Part shown: piece after piece, positions 58,673 through 64,000 of the stretch
Layout: each line of letters opens with the position of its first letter
How positions within the stretch are numbered: position 1 is the first letter of the stretch
Source of the DNA: an uncultured Thermoanaerobaculia bacterium
GTDB taxonomy: Bacteria > Acidobacteriota > Thermoanaerobaculia > Multivoradales > Multivoraceae
DNA: 64,000 nt
NCBI GenBank assembly: GCA_951813015.1
Contig: CATOTG010000006.1
Location: 1-64,000, forward strand
Direction of reading: 5' to 3'
Notes under the pieces: model-generated
The model's input: the letters and a program-made list of their open reading frames with translations, nothing else
What the model was told of the DNA's origin: nothing
The model's database searches: none
Position numbers and translations under genes: made by a program

Positions 58673-61200
58673 TACGGTTCCCGGGACGCCGTGGCCAGCG
58701 CCATTCTCTGCAACTGCTCCGCGTACTCATCCAGCACGAGAGCGGCGATATCGATCTGGGTCTGGGCCTTGGCCCATTCACCCTCCTCGATCGCCTCCCG
58801 AACTCCCGGCAGCGTCTTGACGCCGTAACCGGTGTAGAGACCGGGCGAGTACAGGTGGTGGCGAAACCAGGGACGGCCCGGCAGGCCGTGCGCCCGCGTC
58901 AGCAGCCGTTCGCTGCCCACGATCAGTCCATCCAACTCGGCCTGGACGTCCTCGCCGCCGAACCGCGCCGCCGCGGCCAGCGACTCGTCGGCCGACCGCG
59001 CGGCCCGCACCAGCCGGTCGTGCGCGTTCCTGAGCGGCGCGAAGTTCAGATACGGCGCGGGCGCCTGCGCTTCGGGTTCCACGTAGGGCCGAGTTGGATC
59101 CGCCGCCAGCAGGAAGTCGCCGTTCCTCACCAGCCCGGCCTCCCGTGCCAGCCGCTCGCGCTCGCTCGCAGCCAGTTCCGCGACCTCGTCGATGTAGCGG
59201 CCGACGGTCGCCGCAGTGGCGCCGAACTCGAACGGCAGCACGTCGGCATTGGCCAGCCGCAGCGTGAGCCGGAGGCCCGTGCGCGCCAGCGCGGCGCCAT
59301 AGACGGCGCCCGGGTCGACGAACCGCCGGTAGAAATCGAAGGTGTCGAACGCGGTGTGGTACTCGCCGCCCGAGGACTCGCCGCCGTAGCCGACGTTGAG
59401 CGAGGACACGCCGAGGTGCTGGAGAAACGGCGAGTAGTCGGAACCTGAACCCAGGGCGGAGATACGCAGCCGGTCCGAGGCCTGAAGCCTCTGGTACTCG
59501 GCTTGGGTTCCGCGGGCGCGCCGCGCCGCTCGCAGTCGTTCGCCGACGCTGACTCCGGTCTGCGGGTCCTCGACGTCGTTCGCCACCTCGTTGACCAGGG
59601 TCTCCAGGGCGTGCGAGCCGCCGGCGCGCAGGAAGCCGCGGCTGTTCGAGTCCGAGTTGATGTAGACCGCCGCATGCTCGCGAAGCTCGTCGGCGTGGTG
59701 CTCCGCCCACTCGGTGGAGCCGAGCAGGCCCGGCTCTTCCGCATCCCAGGCGGCGTACACGATCGTGCGACGGGGCCGGTGCCCCTCTTTCGCCAGCCGA
59801 CCGACCGCCTGAGCCTCGGCCAGCAGACCGATCAGGCCGCTGATCGGATCCCGGGCGCCGATGACCCAGGCATCGTGGTGGTTGCCCCGCAGGATCCATT
59901 GGTCCGGCCGTTCGCTTCCCGGCAGCCGGGCGATCACGTTGTGCGCCGGCGCCAGGCTCCAGTCGAACTCGAGCTGCAGCCGGACGCGAGCAGGGCCGGG
60001 GCCGATTCGATACGTGATCGGAAGACCGCCTCGCCAATCGGCAGGCGCCGTCTCGCCCCCCAGCGCCTCGAGCAGCGGCTGCGCGTCCCGCCAGGAGATC
60101 GGCAGCACGGGGATCTGCATCAGCGTCTCGGCGTCGCCGCGTTCGAGCCGGGTCGCGTCTTCCGTGGCGCCCCTCATCGGCGTCAACGGGTCGCCGGGCC
60201 GGACGGGCAGGTCCAGGACCGAGCCCCGCTGGACCGCGCTCTCGTGCTTGAACGAGCCGTCCGGGTACCCCGCGCCCTGGCTGTAGCCGTCGTCGCCGGG
60301 ATCGTTGAAAATCAGGCAGCCGACCGCGCCGCGCTCGAAGGCGACCTTCGGCTTGATGCCGCGCCAGGAACCGCCGTAGCGGGCGATCACGATGCGCCCG
60401 CGGACGTCGATTCCGAGCCGTTCGAGCACCTCGTAGTCAGCCGGAATGCCACGATTCACGTAGACCAGTTCCGCGGTCACGTCGCCATCGGCCGAGAAGG
60501 CGTTGAACGGAGGCAGCCCCTCGGCAACCGCGGTCTCCGTCGTGCCGTCCCCCGCCGCCGGCGCCTCGATCAGGGAGGCCTCGAACCGGGTCGGCTCGAG
60601 CAGGGTCAGCGAACGGTGACGGGGTGTCGGGAACAGGACGTGGTACGTCTCGACCTCGGCCTCAAACCCCCACTCCCTGAACCGCTCCACCATCCAGCGC
60701 GCGTTCGCCTCGGCCTGGGGCGAGCCGGCATGATGCGGCCGCGGCGTCATCCCGCGGCTCCATTCCAGAAGATCCTCAGGCGCGATCCAGGCGTCTGCCC
60801 GCTCCTCCATGTCCCTCTGGGCCGCGACCCGGTCGGGATGGAAGCCGATCAGGCTCTGGGGGAACGCCGGCGCGGCAACCACGGCCAGGGTGAGAGCCAG
60901 CAGCAACCCTGGGCAGAGGCTCGACCCGCGAGACCCCCTCCGGGACGGCGTCGCGGCAACGGCGGCCCGCGCGAGAGCCGGCAGCAACCCCAGGCAGCGC
61001 TTCGAGCCGCGGGACGCCTCCCGGGACGGCGCCGCGGCCACGGCTGCCTGCGCGCGAGCCGGCAGCAACCCTGGGCAGGGGCTCGACCCGCGGGACCCCC
61101 TCCGGGACGGCGCCGCGGTCACGGCGGCCTGCGCGACGCCGTGGACCGGATCACCCGGTTGCCCTCCGCGAGAGCCCGCAGCAACCCTCTCACGACTCAC
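58672..61200 (-). CDS. M28-family metallopeptidase (glutamate carboxypeptidase II-like)
   Basis: The mature part is ~730 residues: a protease-associated domain (DYEVLERLGIDVRGRIVIAR), the M28 peptidase core and a C-terminal helical dimerisation part, as in PSMA-type carboxypeptidases. The zinc ligands and catalytic Glu are seen: GNHHDAW, GARDPISG, WDAEEPGLLGS, INSDSNSRG and GEYHTAFDT. The signal LLLALTLAVVAAPAFPQS is present, but the start is unclear: the frame is open through three 81-bp repeats back to GTG 61200, which overlaps the folD stop. A start within the repeats (TTG codons) is also possible. Confidence 0.85.
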   Translation of the reverse strand: MSRERVAAGSRGGQPGDPVHGVAQAAVTAAPSRRGSRGSSPCPGLLPARAQAAVAAAPSREASRGSKRCLGLLPALARAAVAATPSRRGSRGSSLCPGLLLALTLAVVAAPAFPQSLIGFHPDRVAAQRDMEERADAWIAPEDLLEWSRGMTPRPHHAGSPQAEANARWMVERFREWGFEAEVETYHVLFPTPRHRSLTLLEPTRFEASLIEAPAAGDGTTETAVAEGLPPFNAFSADGDVTAELVYVNRGIPADYEVLERLGIDVRGRIVIARYGGSWRGIKPKVAFERGAVGCLIFNDPGDDGYSQGAGYPDGSFKHESAVQRGSVLDLPVRPGDPLTPMRGATEDATRLERGDAETLMQIPVLPISWRDAQPLLEALGGETAPADWRGGLPITYRIGPGPARVRLQLEFDWSLAPAHNVIARLPGSERPDQWILRGNHHDAWVIGARDPISGLIGLLAEAQAVGRLAKEGHRPRRTIVYAAWDAEEPGLLGSTEWAEHHADELREHAAVYINSDSNSRGFLRAGGSHALETLVNEVANDVEDPQTGVSVGERLRAARRARGTQAEYQRLQASDRLRISALGSGSDYSPFLQHLGVSSLNVGYGGESSGGEYHTAFDTFDFYRRFVDPGAVYGAALARTGLRLTLRLANADVLPFEFGATAATVGRYIDEVAELAASERERLAREAGLVRNGDFLLAADPTRPYVEPEAQAPAPYLNFAPLRNAHDRLVRAARSADESLAAAARFGGEDVQAELDGLIVGSERLLTRAHGLPGRPWFRHHLYSPGLYTGYGVKTLPGVREAIEEGEWAKAQTQIDIAALVLDEYAEQLQRMALATASREP
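60900..61142 (-). repeat. 81-bp repeat, three copies, including the signal-peptide region of the M28 peptidase
   Basis: Copies begin near 60900, 60981 and 61062 (GCAGCAACCC...). On the minus strand each encodes a 27-residue segment resembling LLPALARAAVAATPSRRGSR; the copy next to the mature protein is the real hydrophobic core of the signal. So a signal-peptide-coding segment has been multiplied upstream, in frame. Confidence 0.85.
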
Positions 61201-62050
61201 CCCGGTCCGCGGCCGCCAGCACGGTGTTCCGCAGGAGCATCGCCACCGTGGTCGGCCCCACGCCGCCAAGACGAGGGGTGATCCAGCTCGCCACCTCGCC
61301 GACCGACTCGTCGACGTCGGGCAGGAGCTTTCGGCCCGACCAGCTGATGCCGCCGCTGACCACTACCGCGCCGGGCTTGATCATCTCCGGCTGGACGAAT
61401 CGCGGCACGCCCAGCGCCGCGACGACGATGTCGGCGCGGCAGGTGAATGGGGCCACGTCCCGGGCGCCGGTGTGCACGACCGTGACGACGGCGTTGGCGC
61501 CCGCCTGCTTCAGGGTCAGCAAGAGGGAGAGCGGACGACCGAGAGTGGGACCGCGGCCCAGGACGACGACCTCGCGGCCGCCGATGTCGATTCCGTAGTG
61601 AACGAGCATCGCCTGGATGCCCGCGGGCGTGCAGGGCACCGGCCCGCGCTCCTGGAGCACGAGCTTGCCCAGGTTGGTCGGGTGCAGGCCGTCCGCGTCC
61701 TTCTTCGGGTCCATGCGGGCCAAGGCCTCGTTGAAGTCGAAACCGGCGGGCACCGGGTGCTGGATGATGTAGGCGTCGACTGCCGGGTCCGCGTTGAAGC
61801 GGTCGACGGCGGCCAGGAGTTCGGCCTGGCCGGCGTCCGCCGGAATCTCGGCGTTGAACGATGCGATCCCCACTTCCTCGCAGGTCTCGTGCTTCTTGCG
61901 GACGTAGCCGGCGGAGGCCGCGTCGTCGCCGACCAGGATCGTCCCGAGACCGGGGCGTGTGCCGGCCTTGCGAAGTTCTTCGACCCGCTCCCCGACTTCG
62001 GCGAGTACCGCCTCGGCTACGGGTTGGCCTGCAAGCAATTGAGCTGTCAT
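61190..62050 (-). CDS. folD: Bifunctional methylenetetrahydrofolate dehydrogenase/cyclohydrolase
   Basis: A 286-residue FolD interconverting 5,10-methylene- and 10-formyl-tetrahydrofolate. GYVRKKHETCEEVGI holds the catalytic Tyr ~49 and Lys ~53; YIIQHPVPAGFD, DPKKDADGLHPTNLGKL, PCTPAGIQAML, VVVLGRGPTLGRPLSLLL (NADP site) and GGVGPTTVAMLLRNT complete the family. In the third block the usual PQLPLP reads IQHPVP, a variant in the substrate loop. Start: ATG 62050, overlapping the preceding ORF by ATGA. The frame stays open further through the 72-bp repeats but without family likeness. Confidence 0.93.
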   Translation of the reverse strand: MTAQLLAGQPVAEAVLAEVGERVEELRKAGTRPGLGTILVGDDAASAGYVRKKHETCEEVGIASFNAEIPADAGQAELLAAVDRFNADPAVDAYIIQHPVPAGFDFNEALARMDPKKDADGLHPTNLGKLVLQERGPVPCTPAGIQAMLVHYGIDIGGREVVVLGRGPTLGRPLSLLLTLKQAGANAVVTVVHTGARDVAPFTCRADIVVAALGVPRFVQPEMIKPGAVVVSGGISWSGRKLLPDVDESVGEVASWITPRLGGVGPTTVAMLLRNTVLAAADRGES

Positions 62051-62460
62051 TCGTGGATCTCCGTGGCAGCGGCGCCCGATTGCCCGGCGCCTCCGTGGCC
62101 GCCCCATTCCTGAACCGGCCCCCTCCGGGGAGGCTCTCCGACGGACGGGGCGTGCAAGGGTTCGTCGTCGGTGTCGGCCTGCTTGCAACTGTTGGACACC
62201 GTCAGGCTCTCCGAGAGACGGGCGCGCAGGGGCTCGTCGCCGGTGTCGGCCTGCTTGCAATTCTTGGACACCGTCAGGCTCTCCGAGGGACGGGCGCGCA
62301 GGGGCACGTCGCCGGTGTCGGCCTGCTTGCAATTCTTGGACACCGTCAGGTTCTCCGAGGGACGGGCGCGCAGGGGCTCGTCGCCCATCTGCTGGTGGTA
62401 GCGGCGGTCGTGGTCGTCGTGGCGATGATCGTCATGGTTCGCGGCGATGGTGGTCGTCAT
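62047..62460 (-). CDS. Repeat-built ORF between the nitrile hydratase accessory gene and folD
   Basis: A 137-residue ORF. It starts within the accessory gene's stop (ATGA at 62460-62457) and ends within the folD start (ATGA at 62050-62047). The first ~25 residues are His-rich (NHDDHRHDDHDRRYHQQ); then three 24-residue repeats with LRARPSESLTVSKNCKQADT; then a Gly/Pro-rich end. No known family. The two exact overlaps support translation, but the body comes from a 72-bp DNA repeat and could be a bridge of non-functional sequence that keeps folD coupled. Confidence 0.5.
   Translation of the reverse strand: MTTTIAANHDDHRHDDHDRRYHQQMGDEPLRARPSENLTVSKNCKQADTGDVPLRARPSESLTVSKNCKQADTGDEPLRARLSESLTVSNSCKQADTDDEPLHAPSVGEPPRRGPVQEWGGHGGAGQSGAAATEIHE
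62171..62389 (-). repeat. 72-bp tandem repeat, three copies and a part
   Basis: Units start at 62171, 62243 and 62315 (GTGTCGGCCTGCTTGCAA...), with a few differences, and a partial fourth ends near 62389. The period is a multiple of three, keeping the minus-strand ORF open. Confidence 0.93.
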
Positions 62461-62891
62461 GGATGGTGCTCGTCATGGCGGACGTCGTGATGGTGGTGGT
62501 CGTCATGGTGGCGGTCGTCATGGCGGTCGTCGTGATGATGGTCGCGGTCGTCGTGGTGGTGGTCGTGACCATGGGGCCGCTCCGCCAGGCGCCGGGCCAG
62601 CTCCTCGATCTCCGGCACGGCGACGAGTTCCGCCGCCTCGAGCGAATCCTCGAGGGCCTCCCTCCAGCGCTGCCAGTAGTTCCAGGGCTCCCCGCCCGCC
62701 TGCCTCTCCCAGTCGGCTATCCGACCGATCAGCCGCTGTCGGAACGCCTCCCAGTCGAGACGCCCGGCTTCGACCATGGTCATCGTCAGGCCGAACAACC
62801 GGCTTTCCCAGGGTGCGCCGAAGGCCAGCTCCCCGTTGTCACGGGGCGGCGCAGCGGTGCCGTCCTCATCCAGCCGTACCGGGAGACTCAT
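62457..62891 (-). CDS. Nitrile hydratase accessory protein with C-terminal His-rich tail
   Basis: A 144-residue protein. PPRDNGELAFGAPWESRLFG, LTMTMVEAGRLDWEAFRQRL and WNYWQRWREALEDSLEA match nitrile hydratase accessory proteins (TIGR03889), relatives of the beta-subunit N-terminus that help insert the metal. Unusually, the last 38 residues contain 18 His with many Asp (HDHHHDDR, HHDDHHHHD), a probable cobalt-binding tail. Start ATG 62891 is preferred; GTG 62912 in frame would add seven residues. It lies 26 bp after the alpha-subunit stop and overlaps the next ORF by ATGA. Confidence 0.85.
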   Translation of the reverse strand: MSLPVRLDEDGTAAPPRDNGELAFGAPWESRLFGLTMTMVEAGRLDWEAFRQRLIGRIADWERQAGGEPWNYWQRWREALEDSLEAAELVAVPEIEELARRLAERPHGHDHHHDDRDHHHDDRHDDRHHDDHHHHDVRHDEHHP

Positions 62892-62917
62892 CGAGCGTCC
62901 AGCAACTCGCACAGTGG

Positions 62918-63583
62918 TCAGAGACGCTCGACGCCGATCATCGAGTCGCGGGTCACGAGGGCGGCCAGCTCGTCCTGGTCGAGGTCGTCGCTCTCCGGCG
63001 GCCGCTGCGGCAGGACCATGTAGCGCACCTCCGCGCTCGAGTCCCAGACCCGCACCTCGACCTCGTGCGGCAGGTCGAGCCCCAGCTCCGCCAGCAACCG
63101 GCGCGGTTCACGCACGGCCCGCGAACGGTAAGCCGGGGACTTGTACCAGGCGGGCGGCAGCCCCAGCACAGCCCACGGATAGCAGGAGCACAAGGTGCAG
63201 ACGACCACGTTGTGGACGGTGTCCGTGTTCTCCTTGACGACGAGGCGGGCAACGTGACCGTCCATCCTGTCGCCGAAGCCCAGTTCGCGAACCGCCGGCA
63301 TGCCGTCCTCAAGCAGCCGCGCCCTGAAGCCCGGGTCCGTCCAGGCGCGCGCCACCGCCTGGGCGCCGCGCAACGGCCCAACGTCCTGCTCGTACCTCTC
63401 GACCAGGGCGTCGACCGCGGCCGACTCGACCAGGCCCTTCTCCACCAGGAGCGCCTCGATCGCCTCGGCACGGAGTTCCGGACCTGGGGCCGCCGACGGG
63501 CGCCCGGACTGGTTCGCCGTGGACGCGGGAGCGCGCCAACCGGGTTCCGCAGACCCGCTCGTGTGCTGACGATCAGCAGTCAC
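62918..63583 (-). CDS. Nitrile hydratase alpha subunit, cobalt type
   Basis: A 221-residue alpha subunit converting nitriles to amides with the beta subunit. The metal site VCTLCSCYPW (Cys ~129, 132, 134) is the CTLCSC cobalt form; iron enzymes have CSLCSC. LPPAWYKSPAYRSRAVREPR and EVRVWDSSAEVRYMVLPQRP are conserved. Two of the cysteines should be oxidised after cobalt insertion. Start GTG 63583 has GAGGGCGAT upstream; the first ~35 residues overlap a dispersed repeat. Thiocyanate hydrolase gamma has a similar site, but the paired beta and accessory genes favour nitrile hydratase. Confidence 0.9.
   Translation of the reverse strand: MTADRQHTSGSAEPGWRAPASTANQSGRPSAAPGPELRAEAIEALLVEKGLVESAAVDALVERYEQDVGPLRGAQAVARAWTDPGFRARLLEDGMPAVRELGFGDRMDGHVARLVVKENTDTVHNVVVCTLCSCYPWAVLGLPPAWYKSPAYRSRAVREPRRLLAELGLDLPHEVEVRVWDSSAEVRYMVLPQRPPESDDLDQDELAALVTRDSMIGVERL
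63490..63550. repeat. Dispersed two-hairpin repeat inside the nitrile hydratase alpha N-terminus
   Basis: CCGACGGGCGCCCGGACTGG, TTCGCCGTGGACGCG, GGAGCGCGCCAACCGGGTTC follow the order of the inverted copy at 25692, with drift. On the minus strand it encodes residues ~15-33 of the alpha subunit (RAPASTANQSGRPSAAPG), a segment without family likeness. Confidence 0.7.
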
Positions 63584-63660
63584 CCCATCGCCCTCGAGGC
63601 CGTCGGCGAACTCGCGCAGCCGCCGCTCGTGTGCTGATGATCGGCAGTCACCCCATCGCC
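63557..63660. repeat. 68-bp-spaced direct repeat at the beta/alpha junction of nitrile hydratase
   Basis: A 36-bp segment (GCTCGTGTGCTGACGATCAG and the following CAGTCACCCCATCGCC) occurs at 63557-63592 and, with two changes, at 63625-63660. One copy holds the alpha start, the other the beta stop. In the copy at the beta stop a GTGA overlap would have been the old alpha start. Confidence 0.9.
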
Positions 63661-64000
63661 TCCAGGTACGGCTCGAACAGATCGATGTAGACGGTCGTGC
63701 CGCCTTCCGCCTCCTCGCCCCAGAGTTCGGCGTCATCGAACGCGACGGTATACAGGTGCTGCGGCGACTCGCCGCGACCGTCGGCGTTCGTGTCGGGGTA
63801 GACGCAGGCCGGATGCACGTCGGCGACCACGCCGCGACGGTTCCGCGCGTAGCCCGGCAGGCGCGTATGACCCTCTGGATGCCGGTTCCAGGTGCAAACG
63901 GCGTCGCCGACCGAGAACAGCGGCTCGACGTCGACCTCCCTCACCACGGAAGCTCCGCCTTCGGGTGATTCCGGCTGCAGGCCATCGGCCAGGCGCTCGC
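63648..64000 (-). CDS. Nitrile hydratase beta subunit, C-terminal part (cut by window edge)
   Basis: The last ~117 codons of the beta subunit; the frame is open to the end of the window. LFSVGDAVCTWNRHPEGHTR, LPGYARNRRGVVADVH, VYPDTNADGRGESPQHLYTV and FDDAELWGEEAEG are the C-terminal beta-barrel blocks that cap the active site. A GTG at 63947 could look like a start but is inside the gene. Transcribed before the alpha subunit, the usual order in cobalt-type clusters. Confidence 0.9.
   Translation of the reverse strand, partial: ERLADGLQPESPEGGASVVREVDVEPLFSVGDAVCTWNRHPEGHTRLPGYARNRRGVVADVHPACVYPDTNADGRGESPQHLYTVAFDDAELWGEEAEGGTTVYIDLFEPYLEAMG

Noticed and set aside
62051..62332. Longer folD start upstream of 62050
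   Set aside because: The added residues derive from the 72-bp repeats; ATG 62050 matches the FolD N-terminus and overlaps the previous stop.

Overview
The window is GC-rich DNA with dense coding on both strands, from a Gram-negative bacterium. Outer-membrane beta-barrel proteins, lipoproteins, Tat and Sec signal peptides and PQQ dehydrogenases show the cell type. The mix of DUF3604 proteins, a DUF5916 outer-membrane protein, a sulfatase with its formylglycine-generating enzyme, M28 peptidase and quinoproteins resembles Acidobacteriota or similar marine or soil heterotrophs. That placement is inference from gene content only; no rRNA or tRNA gene was seen.

Layout. 1-5.0 kb: end of an SDR gene, a 2-hydroxyacid dehydrogenase, a decayed RES-domain toxin, an alpha/beta hydrolase, an enolase-superfamily enzyme and a YefM/YoeB toxin-antitoxin pair. 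5-10.3 kb: two DUF3604 proteins on either side of a 66-bp tandem repeat. 10.4-17 kb: a metal/SPFH operon with a UreH/NicO-like transporter, a P1B-type ATPase fused to an SPFH domain, an HflC-like protein with a His/Arg repeat, an HflK-like protein and a small anchored protein. 17-23 kb: two DUF1640-like genes (one frameshifted), a PhoD-like phosphatase and a DUF5916 barrel. 23.2-27.5 kb: a TetR regulator and two paralogous VCBS/FG-GAP lipoproteins whose promoters carry matching tandem operators. 27.6-31.7 kb: divergent PQQ dehydrogenases. 32-36.2 kb: a DUF2161 gene, rarA and a third DUF3604 gene in one operon. 36.5-37.5 kb: an AbiEii-type toxin with its partner. 37.9-41.9 kb: a sulfatase, msrA, a small membrane protein, a YbjQ protein and a deoxyhypusine-synthase-like protein. 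42-48 kb: a NifA-like sigma-54 activator, a TorF-like barrel, an enoyl-CoA hydratase and an ECF sigma/membrane protein/PDZ operon. 48.5-50 kb: glycyl-tRNA synthetase.

50-54.5 kb is an accessory stretch, visibly richer in A+T in places. It holds a gene broken by an in-frame stop, a DUF4145 gene, truncated IS remnants and an unknown two-gene cassette. 54.6-58.6 kb: an MFS transporter, an alkyltransferase-like protein overlapping a formylglycine-generating enzyme, and HMG-CoA synthase behind an AT-rich leader full of inverted repeats. 58.7-64 kb (minus strand): a cobalt-type nitrile hydratase cluster (beta, alpha, His-rich accessory protein, a repeat-built ORF), then folD and an M28 peptidase, with several 4-nt overlaps.

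Two themes run through the window. First, metal handling through His-rich segments appears in both the ATPase/SPFH operon and the nitrile hydratase cluster. Second, short tandem duplications of 18, 54, 66, 68, 72, 74, 79 and 81 bp are frequent at gene ends and N-termini, and a dispersed two-hairpin repeat family has entered some reading frames. The strongest candidates for an undescribed system are the P-type ATPase-SPFH operon and the TetR/tandem-operator lipoprotein mini-regulon.
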